DNA of 64,000 nucleotides from Algirhabdus cladophorae (GCF_044772865.1 NZ_CP173029.1:2294001-2358000), one strand, 5' to 3'; positions 50,357-59,847 are shown, counted from the first letter of the stretch. Notes: a model not told the origin generated them from the sequence alone. Numbers and translations: made by a program.

Positions 50357-50633
50357 CGCTGGTCTCTTCGGACGCGTCTGACTTGGCGTCCGCTGCAATA
50401 TGGCGGCGCAACCGTACTGACACCAAATAAGCAAGGGCCACTAAACACGCCCAGACCCCGAATAGGTATAAGATTGCTGAAGAGGTATCCGGACGCGCTT
50501 CACCTGTCCCCCACAACATTGGCACCATCACCAGCAAAACCCCCAAAAGCGGCAACAAACGCGCTGCATCCATTGTGCGCCGTCGCCGGTACGTTTGCCG
50601 TTCCAGAAAAAGAGGGGGATCAGGCCGCGCCAT
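50343..50633 (-). CDS. Small membrane protein between kinase and response regulator
   Basis: A 96-residue protein with two hydrophobic helices at about 24-40 and 52-70. The start chosen (50633) gives the basic opening MARPDPPLFLERQTYRRRR before the first helix and overlaps the response regulator stop by 14 nt. Its own stop overlaps the kinase start by 14 nt. It may be an accessory subunit of the sensor. Confidence 0.65.
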   Translation of the reverse strand: MARPDPPLFLERQTYRRRRTMDAARLLPLLGVLLVMVPMLWGTGEARPDTSSAILYLFGVWACLVALAYLVSVRLRRHIAADAKSDASEETSDDSV

Positions 50634-51009
50634 GTCCAGCCAATCGCCGCACCACGTCCAACACTTCTGCATTCGAGAACGGTTTGGTCATAAAGTGGCT
50701 GGCCCCCGCCGCTGCCGCGATCTCGCGATCCTTGCTTTGACCGCGTGCTGTTAACATCAGCACGGGCAGTGCCTCAAAATCAGGCTGGCTGCGCAGGTCT
50801 TTCAAAATTTCATAACCCGACCGATTGGGCAACATCACGTCCAAGATCAGCAAATCCGGCCGTCTGTCTTCGATCACATCCATTGCGTCGGCCCCGTTGG
50901 CATGAGACAGCACGCGCCAACCATCCCGAGACAGAATAAATCGTACCGCCTCGAGGATGTTTGGCTCATCCTCTATCATCAAAACTGTTTTATCGGTCGT
51001 CCCGTTCAT
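50620..51009 (-). CDS. Receiver-only response regulator
   Basis: A 129-residue single REC domain. Asp57 (LLILDVMLPN) is the phosphorylation site, with acidic residues Glu13-Asp14, Thr87 and Lys109 (TKPF) in place. There is no output domain, so it must pass phosphate on or act by protein binding. It leads the operon of regulator, small membrane protein and kinase. Confidence 0.9.
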   Translation of the reverse strand: MNGTTDKTVLMIEDEPNILEAVRFILSRDGWRVLSHANGADAMDVIEDRRPDLLILDVMLPNRSGYEILKDLRSQPDFEALPVLMLTARGQSKDREIAAAAGASHFMTKPFSNAEVLDVVRRLAGHGAA

Positions 51010-51097
51010 ACCAAAGATCCCTCCCCGAACCTTCGATCAAATCCACAGCTTACTTTGACCCATCCTATGCAGGTTTGTCAAAAGGTGCAGTGTCGCA

Positions 51098-52357
51098 TCA
51101 GACCTCCAAAATGGTAGGTTCGCGTCGTGCTGGGCAGGTGTCTTTGGGGCAAATGCGGCAACTGGATCCGACCACTTGGTCAATCGGGGCTTGCTCGCCT
51201 TCGGGCAGGGGTAGGATCAGCATAGTGGCGTGCAGCACGTTGGGGCCTGAAAACGCAAAAGGTGCGACTGGTTCAGCTACGGCATAGGTGACAAAGGCGG
51301 GACTGCCGCGACCCGCAAATTGAGTGATGCTGCGCTGAGGCTGGCGTGGTGTTGAAAACGCCGTAAATAAAGGCCACAGCGCGCAAGCAGCTCCAAATCG
51401 TGGCACAACAAACCCTTCAACAGGCTGGCGGTATGTAAAGGTTCCAGAGGCGTCGCATACGACCAATCCAACGGGCTGTCCTTGATGGGCCAAGACCGCT
51501 GCCATGCGCCGCAACGTCTGGGCAAAGCCCAAGTGGAATGCGGCCGATATGGCTGCGGGATCTGGCCCATACTGCGCCAAGGCCGCCTGCATTTGCGCAC
51601 TTGGCAGGGCCCGCGCATCGACGGCATAGGTTGCAGCATAATCGTCCACCAGACTTTGCGCCTCGGGCGATAGCGACTTTGGCGGGTCGGACGGATCTTC
51701 AAGATGAAAGCCTTTGTGCTCCAAATAATCCTCAAATTCCTCCAAAGGCGAGACAACACTGGCCTCCGAGCCATCAGAGGCATCCAAATAATGCACAAGG
51801 TTTTGCGAACTATCCGCAAGACGCACCGCATCCTCATAAAGGTTGTTGTGAAAGCGGGCCTGCCAGTCTGGTTCCAGATCCTTGCTTTCGCGCAAAATCG
51901 AACTGGTCGAACGGATCGCCGTGACCGAGCTGAGGACATCATGCAGCGATTGCGACAAAAACGGGTCATGGGTAATCCGGTCTGTCAGGCCCTCGACGCT
52001 GCGTTCCAAATCCGCGATCCGCGCCTGCTGGGCGGCAATCAAACCCGACCACCCGGGAAATCGTCCGGTCAGATCCTCTGCCGGTTCTAGCGCTGCGGCA
52101 TCGGCATATTGGCTTTGGGCCTCGCGCAGGCCCGTGACCAAAGTTTCCTCAGCCCCTTCGGACAAACTGGTCACGTCCGTTTCCAGAGCTGACGCAAAGT
52201 CAACAACCAGTTTTCCCGCGATTCTGCGCTTATTATGCTCGATCAAATTTAGGTAAGAGGCTGATATGCCGATTTGACGGGCCAAAGCCGCCTGCCGCAC
52301 ACCCAAGGCGATCCGTCTTTGCCTAATACGCGAGCCAACCAGAGACCTTTGCGGCAT
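51098..52357 (-). CDS. XRE-family regulator with DUF2083, short-chain acyl-CoA type
   Basis: A 419-residue protein. An N-terminal HTH (ALARQIGISASYLNLIEHNKRR, about 24-45) is followed by a middle helical hairpin near 130-191 resembling a histidine-kinase dimerisation domain (SLHDVLSSVTAIRST). The DUF2083-type C-terminal part ends in a Cys-rich tail (Cys400, Cys403, Cys408). RamB and related ScfR-type regulators of acetate and propionate genes have this head and tail. It precedes the CrbS-like module and diverges from the ABC transporter. Confidence 0.8.
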   Translation of the reverse strand: MPQRSLVGSRIRQRRIALGVRQAALARQIGISASYLNLIEHNKRRIAGKLVVDFASALETDVTSLSEGAEETLVTGLREAQSQYADAAALEPAEDLTGRFPGWSGLIAAQQARIADLERSVEGLTDRITHDPFLSQSLHDVLSSVTAIRSTSSILRESKDLEPDWQARFHNNLYEDAVRLADSSQNLVHYLDASDGSEASVVSPLEEFEDYLEHKGFHLEDPSDPPKSLSPEAQSLVDDYAATYAVDARALPSAQMQAALAQYGPDPAAISAAFHLGFAQTLRRMAAVLAHQGQPVGLVVCDASGTFTYRQPVEGFVVPRFGAACALWPLFTAFSTPRQPQRSITQFAGRGSPAFVTYAVAEPVAPFAFSGPNVLHATMLILPLPEGEQAPIDQVVGSSCRICPKDTCPARREPTILEV

Positions 52358-52407
52358 TGAAATTTCCTTAACTTTTCAAGGGCTTTCTGCATGTGCAAGA
52401 AAATTTA

Positions 52408-52446
52408 TTTACAACGTATACACTAGTATTGTGTATTTCTTTACAA
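52408..52446. promoter_or_regulatory. Putative operator in regulator/ABC transporter divergent region
   Basis: The AT-rich divergent gap holds ATACAC-N7-GTGTAT (52418-52423 with 52431-52436), flanked by two direct copies of TTTACAA at 52408 and 52440, 32 nt apart. Suited to autoregulation by the XRE protein and control of the transporter. Confidence 0.45.
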
Positions 52447-52579
52447 AAAAATTCCAAGTTTTTAAGCACTTGTTGATTTGTTTTCCACTTCAAGGCGATA
52501 TTGCGACTGCGCAAGAAAATTGCGCACGCGGGTGTGTTGAGGAGTTACACATCCGCATTTCATGAAATGGGAGGACTTT

Positions 52580-53917
52580 ATGTCTAAATTTAACCTGACA
52601 CGTCGTGGTGTTATGCAAACAGGTGCCGTTGCCGGTGCTGGCCTTGCATTGCCTACGATCCTGACAGCCGGCAGCCATGCTGGTTACACAAACGCGCCGA
52701 CGGGCTCGACTGTGACTTTGGGCTTCAACGTACCACAATCTGGCCCCTACGCTGACGAAGGTGCAGACGAACTGCGCGCTTATGAGTTGGCTGTTGAGCA
52801 CCTCAACGGTGGCGGCGACGGCGGCATGATGAACACTTTCTCTTCCAAAGTTTTGGACGGGACAGGCATCTTGGGTAAAAAAGTCGACTTCGTAACAGGC
52901 GACACCCAAACCAAGCCAGACGCGGCCCGCGCATCTGCCAAATCCATGATCGAAAAAGACGGCGCTGTGATGATCACAGGTGGCTCGTCTTCCGGTGTTG
53001 CTGTTGCGGTTCAAGCGCTGTGCCAAGAAGCCGGCATCATCTTCATGGCTGGTCTGACGCACTCGAACGACACAACGGGTAAAGATAAAAAAGCCAACGG
53101 CTTCCGTCACTTCTTTAACTCGTACATGTCTGGTGCTGCTTTGGCGCCGATCTTGGGCGACAACTACGGCAAAGACCGTAAAGCCTATCACCTGACAGCG
53201 GACTACAACTGGGGTTACACCACAGAAGAAGCTGTTCGGACATCCACAGAAGCTATGGGTTGGGAAACAGTTGCGGCTGTTAAAACACCTTTGGCCCAAA
53301 CAGACTTTAAAGACTACGTAGCCCCTGTGCTGCAGTCCGGTGCTGACGTTCTGGTTCTGAACCACTACGGCGGCAACATGGTGAACTCGCTGACATCTGC
53401 GGTTCAGTTTGGTCTGCGTGACGCTGTTGCAAACGGCAAAAACTTTGAAATCATCGTTCCACTCTACTCTCGCCTGATGGCGAAAGGTGCGGGCGCAAAC
53501 GTTAAAGGCATCTACGGTTCCACGAACTGGCACTGGTCCTTGACTGACGAAGGTTCCAAAGCATTCGTTCGCTCCTTCGGTTCGAAATACGGCTTCCCAC
53601 CCTCGCAGGCGGCGCACACATGCTACGTGCAAACACTGCTGTATGCGGATGCGGCTGCACGTGCTGGCACATTTAACCCATGTGGCATTGCAGAAGCTCT
53701 GGAAGGCTTTGAATTCGACGGCTTGGGCAACGGTAAGACACTCTACCGTGCCGAAGACCACCAGTGCTTCAAAGACGTGCTGGTTGTGAAGGGTAAAGAG
53801 AACCCAACATCCGAGTTCGACCTTCTCGAAATCGTAGAAGTTACACCTGCAAGCCAGGTGACTTACGATGCCTCCATCTTTGGCGGCGAGCTGGGCACCT
53901 GTAACCCAGGCGCATAA
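52580..53917 (+). CDS. ABC transporter substrate-binding protein, branched-chain amino acid/amide type
   Basis: A 445-residue periplasmic protein with a Tat signal (LTRRGVMQTG, near 5-14). The type I fold of the Leu/amide family is seen in GFNVPQSGPYADEGADELRAYELA and GGSSSGVAVAVQALCQEAGI. The ATG at 52580 follows GGGAGGAC. A strong hairpin with a short spacer separates it from the permeases, which usually lets more binding protein be made. The ligand is unknown. Confidence 0.9.
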   Translation: MSKFNLTRRGVMQTGAVAGAGLALPTILTAGSHAGYTNAPTGSTVTLGFNVPQSGPYADEGADELRAYELAVEHLNGGGDGGMMNTFSSKVLDGTGILGKKVDFVTGDTQTKPDAARASAKSMIEKDGAVMITGGSSSGVAVAVQALCQEAGIIFMAGLTHSNDTTGKDKKANGFRHFFNSYMSGAALAPILGDNYGKDRKAYHLTADYNWGYTTEEAVRTSTEAMGWETVAAVKTPLAQTDFKDYVAPVLQSGADVLVLNHYGGNMVNSLTSAVQFGLRDAVANGKNFEIIVPLYSRLMAKGAGANVKGIYGSTNWHWSLTDEGSKAFVRSFGSKYGFPPSQAAHTCYVQTLLYADAAARAGTFNPCGIAEALEGFEFDGLGNGKTLYRAEDHQCFKDVLVVKGKENPTSEFDLLEIVEVTPASQVTYDASIFGGELGTCNPGA

Positions 53918-53927
53918 ATCACCACTC

Positions 53928-53954
53928 TGCGCGGCTCCGTACTGGAGCCGCGCA
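53928..53954 (+). terminator. Hairpin (partial terminator/mRNA stabiliser) after the binding-protein gene
   Basis: An 11-bp perfect stem TGCGCGGCTCC / GGAGCCGCGCA with a 5-nt loop lies 11 nt past the stop. There is no T-run, so partial termination or 3' protection of the binding-protein message is likely. Confidence 0.7.
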
Positions 53955-54022
53955 TCTTGAGCACTCACGCGACGTACTGACCAAATAAGGTTAGATCGCG
54001 CCACATCTTTGGGATCGGCAAG

Positions 54023-55054
54023 ATGGAAGCAATCGTTCTTCAACTTCTCAGCGGACTGGACGGGGGATCGGCCTATGCCTTGATCGCCCTGGGCCTCACG
54101 CTGATTTTCGGCACGCTTGGCGTGGTTAACTTTGCCCACGGGGCGCTTTTCATGATTGGTGCGTTTTGTACCGTCACTTTGCAGCGCCTTCTGACGCTGA
54201 GCTATACGATCGTAGACGACACCCAGACCGACTTTCTGGGCAACCCGTTAAAGGTCAAAGTGCCTTATCTGCAAGACATTTTCGGTGAAGCAGCGACAGC
54301 GTCGATCATCGATTGGTCTGTGCCTCTTGCCATCATTTTCGCGATCCCTGTTATGCTGCTGATCGGCATCACAATGGAACGCGGGCTGATCAAACACTTC
54401 TACAAACGCCCCCACGCCGACCAGATCCTTGTGACCTTTGGTCTGGCTATCGTTTTGCAAGAAATAATCAAATTCTATTACGGCGCGAACCCGATCCCTG
54501 CCCCTGCCCCTGAGGTGTTCCGTGGCAGCTATGACTTTGGCGTTCTGCTGGGCTTTGAGCCGAACCGTATCATCTACCCCTATTGGCGCTTGGTATACTT
54601 TGCTTTTGCCGCAATCTTGATCACTGGTGTCTTCGCCTTCCTACAATTCACCACCTTCGGGATGGTCGTGCGGGCCGGTATGGCCGACCGCGAAACCGTA
54701 GGCCTTTTGGGCATCGATATCGACAAACGCTTTACGTGGATGTTTGGACTTGCGGCGGTGGTCGCGGGACTTGCGGGGGTGATGTATACCCCGATTAACT
54801 CGCCCAATTACCATATGGGTATGGACTTTCTCGTGATCTCCTTCGTGGTAGTCGTGGTGGGCGGCATGGGCTCGCTGCCCGGCGCTGTCCTTGCAGGGTT
54901 CGTGCTGGGTGTGTTGCAAAGTTTTGCGTCCATGCGCGGCGTGATCGAATTCCTTCCTGGCATCAACCAAGTCGTGATCTACTTGGCAGCCATCGTAATT
55001 TTGTTGACCCGTCCACGGGGCCTGTTGGGCCGCCGCGGCGTGATGGAGGAATAA
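54023..55054 (+). CDS. livH: LivH-type ABC permease
   Basis: A 343-residue membrane protein with about eight helices. LNGLDGGSAYALIALGLTLIFGTLGVVNFAHG-type opening (here LSGLDGGSAYAL, GVVNFAHGAL) and FLVISFVVVVVGGMGSLPGA are family marks. Compared with canonical LivH (about 300 residues) it carries an insert near 55-90. Confidence 0.92.
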   Translation: MEAIVLQLLSGLDGGSAYALIALGLTLIFGTLGVVNFAHGALFMIGAFCTVTLQRLLTLSYTIVDDTQTDFLGNPLKVKVPYLQDIFGEAATASIIDWSVPLAIIFAIPVMLLIGITMERGLIKHFYKRPHADQILVTFGLAIVLQEIIKFYYGANPIPAPAPEVFRGSYDFGVLLGFEPNRIIYPYWRLVYFAFAAILITGVFAFLQFTTFGMVVRAGMADRETVGLLGIDIDKRFTWMFGLAAVVAGLAGVMYTPINSPNYHMGMDFLVISFVVVVVGGMGSLPGAVLAGFVLGVLQSFASMRGVIEFLPGINQVVIYLAAIVILLTRPRGLLGRRGVMEE

Positions 55055-55058
55055 TCCA

Positions 55059-56255
55059 ATGCTTGGTCTTAACGCAAAAGACACACGTCTTTTCCTCATC
55101 GTCATCTTGTTGGTCGTCTGTGCGCCTTTCTTGATGAACCCTTTCCCAACTGACAGCGGTTTGGCTCAATTCAACGCAGGCTACCCTGATCTGATGCAAC
55201 GGTTTGTGATCTTTGGCATCTTTGCAATCGGGTTTAACATCCTCTTTGGCCTGACCGGATACCTGTCCTTTGGTCACGCCGCCTTCCTCGGCGCGGGCTC
55301 TTATGCCGCTGTGTGGATGCTGAAACTGCTGACGATCAACGTGATCCCGGCAATCTTGATCTCCACTGTTGTGGCCGGTGTATTTGCGCTGCTCATCGGG
55401 TTCATCTCGCTGCGGCGCTCGGGGATCTACTTCTCGATCCTAACACTGGCATTTGCACAAATGGCCTTCGCCTTGGCCGCGTCGGTGCTGACGCCGATCA
55501 CCGGCGGTGAAACTGGCCTGCAAACAGCCCTTAGTGATCCACGGATCCTTGACGGTGTGGCCAGCACAGGCGGCAACATTCCGGCCCCTGATCTGTTTGG
55601 TCTTGAAATGCGATCCAGCTTTGAATGGGCCGTGGGCGGTTGGTCGTTCGTGTTCAACGCAGGCTATTATCTGGCCGGTGCCTTTATGATCCTCGCCTTT
55701 TATTTGGCGATCCGCATCTTCAACTCGCCTTTTGGCCTGATGTTGAAAGCGGTGAAATCGAACCAACAGCGGATGAACTACACCGGCCTGAACACACGCC
55801 CCTATACGCTGGCAGCTTTCGTGATCTCGGGCATGTATGCTGGCCTCGCAGGTGGCCTGATGGCTGCGATGGATCCCTTGGCCGGTGCCGAGCGGATGCA
55901 ATGGACAGCTTCTGGTGAGGTTGTCTTGATGACAATCCTTGGCGGTGCGGGCACATTGATCGGTCCAATCCTGGGTGCGGGCTTTATCAAATACTTCGAA
56001 AACATCTTCTCCAAGATCAACTCAACCGTGTTGCATGAATGGTTCGCCTTCCTACCCGATGGCCTCGAAGACTTTGTGGTTACCATCCTCTACCCCTTCG
56101 TGGGCAAAGGCTGGCACCTGACACTGGGCCTTGTGTTCATGCTGGTCGTGATCTTCCTACCCGGTGGCCTTGTCCAAGGCGGCCAGAAAATCGCCGCTCT
56201 GTTCCGTCGCAAGAAGGCAGACAGCACCGAAACTTCAACCACACCTGCTGAATAA
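55059..56255 (+). CDS. livM: LivM-type ABC permease
   Basis: A 398-residue membrane protein. GFNILFGLTGYLSFGHAAFLG and LGGAGTLIGPILGAGFIKYFEN are typical. It starts 4 nt after livH. The C-terminal tail is hydrophilic and Thr/Glu-rich. Confidence 0.92.
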   Translation: MLGLNAKDTRLFLIVILLVVCAPFLMNPFPTDSGLAQFNAGYPDLMQRFVIFGIFAIGFNILFGLTGYLSFGHAAFLGAGSYAAVWMLKLLTINVIPAILISTVVAGVFALLIGFISLRRSGIYFSILTLAFAQMAFALAASVLTPITGGETGLQTALSDPRILDGVASTGGNIPAPDLFGLEMRSSFEWAVGGWSFVFNAGYYLAGAFMILAFYLAIRIFNSPFGLMLKAVKSNQQRMNYTGLNTRPYTLAAFVISGMYAGLAGGLMAAMDPLAGAERMQWTASGEVVLMTILGGAGTLIGPILGAGFIKYFENIFSKINSTVLHEWFAFLPDGLEDFVVTILYPFVGKGWHLTLGLVFMLVVIFLPGGLVQGGQKIAALFRRKKADSTETSTTPAE

Positions 56256-56267
56256 GGAGCGCTGACA

Positions 56268-57029
56268 ATGGGTATTCTAGAAGTCAAAAACGTCAACAAG
56301 CGCTTCGGGGGCCTTCAGGCCTTGGGCGATGTGAACCTCAGCGTGGCGGAAAACACTGTCCACGCGATCATCGGACCAAACGGGGCTGGCAAATCCACTT
56401 TGCTGAACTGTCTGGTGGGCAAACTGATACCTGATACAGGCTCGGTCATGTTCGACGGTCAATCCGTGTTGGGCCGAAAACCTTTCGAGATCAACCAGAT
56501 GGGGATTTCCCGTGTGTTCCAAACGCCCGAGATTTTCTCCGATCTGACGGTCATGGAAAATATGATGATACCCTGCCTTGCCAAGCGCGACGGATCGTTC
56601 GAGATGAACGCCATCGCCGCCTTGGGCAAACAAGGTGACATCAAAGACAAAGCCGAACACATGCTCGAAGACATGGGGCTGGCGGACAAGCACAATATGC
56701 AAGCCTCCTCCATGTCGCGTGGTGACAAACGCCGCCTCGAGATAGCCATGTGTCTGGCACAGGACCCGCGCTTGTTGCTGCTGGACGAACCGACTGCCGG
56801 TATGGCGCGGGCTGACACCAACAACACCATTGATCTGCTCAAGCGGATCAAAGAAGAGCGCGACATCACTATTTCGATCATCGAACACGATATGCACGTT
56901 GTGTTCAGCCTTGCCGAGCGGATCACTGTTTTGGCCCAAGGCACCCCGCTGGTCGAGGACACCCCAGACAACATCAAAGGCCATCCCAAAGTGCGCGAAG
57001 CGTATCTTGGTGAGACGGCTGCAGCGTAA
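56268..57029 (+). CDS. livG: LivG-type ABC ATPase
   Basis: A 253-residue ATPase. Walker A GPNGAGKST (about 37-45), signature SMSRGDKRRLEIAM (the usual S-G-G-Q is changed to S-R-G-D), Walker B LLLLDEPTAGM and the switch His in IEHDMHVV. It lies 12 nt after livM. Confidence 0.92.
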   Translation: MGILEVKNVNKRFGGLQALGDVNLSVAENTVHAIIGPNGAGKSTLLNCLVGKLIPDTGSVMFDGQSVLGRKPFEINQMGISRVFQTPEIFSDLTVMENMMIPCLAKRDGSFEMNAIAALGKQGDIKDKAEHMLEDMGLADKHNMQASSMSRGDKRRLEIAMCLAQDPRLLLLDEPTAGMARADTNNTIDLLKRIKEERDITISIIEHDMHVVFSLAERITVLAQGTPLVEDTPDNIKGHPKVREAYLGETAAA

Positions 57030-57041
57030 GGAGCGGATGAA

Positions 57042-57797
57042 ATGAACGTCAAACCCGACTTTTCCAAAGGCATCAATCATGCCGAAACCGCCCCTGCCTA
57101 CTTGTCCGTTTGGAATATGGAGGCCTACTACGGCGAAAGCTACATCGTCCAAAACATCAGCTTCAACGTCCACGAGGGCGAGATCTTGGCGCTGTTGGGC
57201 CGAAACGGTGCGGGTAAAACCTCTACCCTTCGTTCAATCGCGCGGATGGACGAACCTGCCGTGACCCACGGCGAGATTTGGCTGGACCATCAGGCATTGC
57301 ACCTGATGAAAAGCCATGAGGCCAGCCAAGCCGGTATCGGTCTGGTCCCCGAGGATCGCCGCATAATTCCTGGCCTGACGGTCGAGGAAAACCTGCAACT
57401 GGCCCAAATCGCACCCCCTATCGGTTGGTCGCTTGAGCGGCTTTATGAGCTGTTCCCGCGTTTGGGCGAACGTCGGAAACAAGAGGGCGTGACGCTTTCG
57501 GGCGGCGAACAACAGATGCTGGCGATTGCCCGCACCTTGGCGCGTGACGTTAAAGTCCTTCTGCTGGACGAGCCTTATGAAGGTTTGGCGCCAGTCATCG
57601 TGGACGAGATCGAAAAAACGCTGCGCATCATCAAAGAACAAGGCATCACTACTATCATCGTGGAACAAAACGCAGTGCGCGCGTTGGAGCTGGCCGACCG
57701 GTCTGTCATCCTAGACACTGGTGGCATTGTCTTTGACGGTACTGCCGAAGAGGTGTTGAACAACGCCGAATTGCGCGCTGAATATCTCGCGATCTAA
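57042..57797 (+). CDS. livF: LivF-type ABC ATPase
   Basis: A 251-residue ATPase. Walker A GRNGAGKTS, signature LSGGEQQMLAIAR, Walker B VLLLDEPYEGL. It ends the transporter operon and is followed by a hairpin before acs. Confidence 0.92.
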   Translation: MNVKPDFSKGINHAETAPAYLSVWNMEAYYGESYIVQNISFNVHEGEILALLGRNGAGKTSTLRSIARMDEPAVTHGEIWLDHQALHLMKSHEASQAGIGLVPEDRRIIPGLTVEENLQLAQIAPPIGWSLERLYELFPRLGERRKQEGVTLSGGEQQMLAIARTLARDVKVLLLDEPYEGLAPVIVDEIEKTLRIIKEQGITTIIVEQNAVRALELADRSVILDTGGIVFDGTAEEVLNNAELRAEYLAI

Positions 57798-57809
57798 ACG
57801 GATCGCCAA

Positions 57810-57838
57810 AAGGCCCGCCGGACAACCGAGCGGGCCTT
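57810..57838 (+). terminator. Terminator-like hairpin between livF and acs
   Basis: A 9-bp perfect stem AAGGCCCGC / GCGGGCCTT with an 11-nt loop, 13 nt after livF. The downstream T content is low (CATATTTA), so read-through to acs is possible. Confidence 0.65.
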
Positions 57839-57877
57839 CATATTTACCAAAATACTCAAAGAATTTGGGACAGAACT

Positions 57878-59830
57878 ATGTCTGACGTCAAAACCTACCC
57901 CCCTACTGCTGAATTTGCTGCCAACGCACACGCGGACAAGGCCAAATACGACGAAATGTACGCCGCTTCGATTGCCGATCCTGACGCGTTTTGGGCCGAG
58001 CATGGCCAGCGGATCGATTGGATCAAACCCTACACCAAAGTGAAAAACACCAGCTTTGAATTTGGCAACGTCGACATCAAATGGTTTGAGGACGGCACCC
58101 TAAACGTGGCTGCCAACTGCATCGACCGGCATTTGGCAACGCGCGGTGATCAAACCGCAATCATTTGGGAACCCGACAGCCCAACAGATAGCGCCTTACA
58201 TATTTCGTACAAACAGTTGCACACCGAAGTGTCCAAATTCGCCAACGTCCTCAAAGAGATGGGCGTTAGCAAAGGCGACCGTGTGGTCATCTATATGCCG
58301 ATGATCCCGGAAGCCGCCTACGCTATGCTGGCCTCGGCGCGCATAGGCGCCATTCATTCCATTGTTTTTGCAGGATTTTCTGCGGATGCGCTGGCTGCCC
58401 GCGTGAACGGGTCCGAGGCCAAGGTCGTGATCACAGCGGACGAGGCCCCACGCGGCGGCCGCAACACACCGCTCAAGACCAATGCCGATACTGCGTTCGA
58501 AAAGATCACTGTCGGCTCAAAAATGTTGGTCGTGCAACGCACAGGTGGCGACGTGCCGATGACGGCTGGTCGCGATTTTTGGCTGCACGAGATGAAAGAA
58601 AAGGTCAGCGCCGATTGCCCACCAGAGGAAATGAACGCCGAAGACCCGCTGTTTATTCTCTACACTTCGGGCTCGACTGGTATGCCCAAAGGCGTGGTGC
58701 ATTCGACCGGCGGCTACATCGTCTATGCCTCGATGACGCATCAATACACCTTTGATTATCAAGAGGGCGATATCTTTTGGTGTACGGCCGATGTGGGCTG
58801 GGTCACGGGCCACAGCTATATTGTTTACGGACCGCTGGCCAACGGTGCCACGACTGTCATGTTCGAAGGCGTGCCTACATATCCTGACGCTGGCCGTTTT
58901 TGGCAGGTTTGCGAGGAACACAAGGTCAATCAGTTCTACACCGCTCCGACGGCCATTCGTGCCCTTATGGCCCAAGGCGATGATTTTGTGACAAAATATG
59001 ACCTGAGCAATTTGAAATTGCTGGGCACTGTGGGCGAGCCGATTAACCCCGAGGCGTGGAACTGGTATCACCAAATCGTTGGCGGGGGCCGTTGCCCTAT
59101 CGTCGATACGTGGTGGCAAACCGAAACAGGCGGCCATTTGCTGACCCCCCTGCCCGGCGCCACACCTGCCAAACCCGGATCCGCCACCAAGCCGTTCTTT
59201 GGGATCACTCCGGTCATTTTGGAACCAACCTCCGGCGAAGAAATCCACACAACCGAAGCTGAAGGCGTCTTGTGTATCAAAGACAGCTGGCCTGCCCAGA
59301 TGCGCACCGTTTGGGGGGATCATGAACGGTTCATGAAAACCTACTTTGCCGATTACAAAGGCTATTACTTTACCGGTGACGGCTCGAAACGTGACGCCGA
59401 TGGCGACTACTGGATCACGGGCCGCGTGGACGATGTGATCAACGTATCAGGCCACCGTATGGGCACTGCCGAGGTCGAAAGCGCCCTTGTCGCCCACAAA
59501 GCCGTGGCCGAGGCCGCCGTCGTGGGCTACCCCCATGACATCAAAGGTCAGGGTATTTACGCCTATGTCACCTTGATGGGCGGCGAGGAATACACCGATG
59601 ATCTGCGCACCGAGCTGGAAAAATGGGTACGCGCCGAGATTGGCCCAATTGCAAAGCCTGACTTGATCCAATGGGCCCCTGGCCTGCCCAAGACCCGTTC
59701 CGGTAAGATCATGCGCCGTATTTTGCGCAAAATCGCAGAGGATGATTGCGCTACTATGGGCGATACATCGACATTGGCCGACCCATCAGTGGTGGATGAT
59801 TTGATCGAAAACCGCATGAATCGCGGCTAA
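57878..59830 (+). CDS. acs: Acetyl-CoA synthetase (AMP-forming)
   Basis: A 650-residue adenylate-forming enzyme. The P-loop YTSGSTGMPKGV is near 265-276, DTWWQTETGGHLLTP is the acyl-adenylate motif, and the C-terminal SGKIMRRILRKIA contains Lys610, the residue regulated by acetylation in this family. It activates acetate to acetyl-CoA. It lies 80 nt after the transporter operon and near the CrbS-like kinase and DUF2083 regulator, which suits acetate control. Confidence 0.95.
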   Translation: MSDVKTYPPTAEFAANAHADKAKYDEMYAASIADPDAFWAEHGQRIDWIKPYTKVKNTSFEFGNVDIKWFEDGTLNVAANCIDRHLATRGDQTAIIWEPDSPTDSALHISYKQLHTEVSKFANVLKEMGVSKGDRVVIYMPMIPEAAYAMLASARIGAIHSIVFAGFSADALAARVNGSEAKVVITADEAPRGGRNTPLKTNADTAFEKITVGSKMLVVQRTGGDVPMTAGRDFWLHEMKEKVSADCPPEEMNAEDPLFILYTSGSTGMPKGVVHSTGGYIVYASMTHQYTFDYQEGDIFWCTADVGWVTGHSYIVYGPLANGATTVMFEGVPTYPDAGRFWQVCEEHKVNQFYTAPTAIRALMAQGDDFVTKYDLSNLKLLGTVGEPINPEAWNWYHQIVGGGRCPIVDTWWQTETGGHLLTPLPGATPAKPGSATKPFFGITPVILEPTSGEEIHTTEAEGVLCIKDSWPAQMRTVWGDHERFMKTYFADYKGYYFTGDGSKRDADGDYWITGRVDDVINVSGHRMGTAEVESALVAHKAVAEAAVVGYPHDIKGQGIYAYVTLMGGEEYTDDLRTELEKWVRAEIGPIAKPDLIQWAPGLPKTRSGKIMRRILRKIAEDDCATMGDTSTLADPSVVDDLIENRMNRG

Positions 59831-59847
59831 ATCTACAAATGCACTGC

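Noticed and set aside
52490..54139. A 549-codon minus-strand frame opposite the ABC binding protein
   Set aside because: Antisense to a well-supported Tat-exported binding protein; covers an intergenic hairpin and has no recognisable motif.
56277..57173. A 298-codon minus-strand frame opposite livG
   Set aside because: LivG has all ABC ATPase motifs on the other strand; the antisense product has none.
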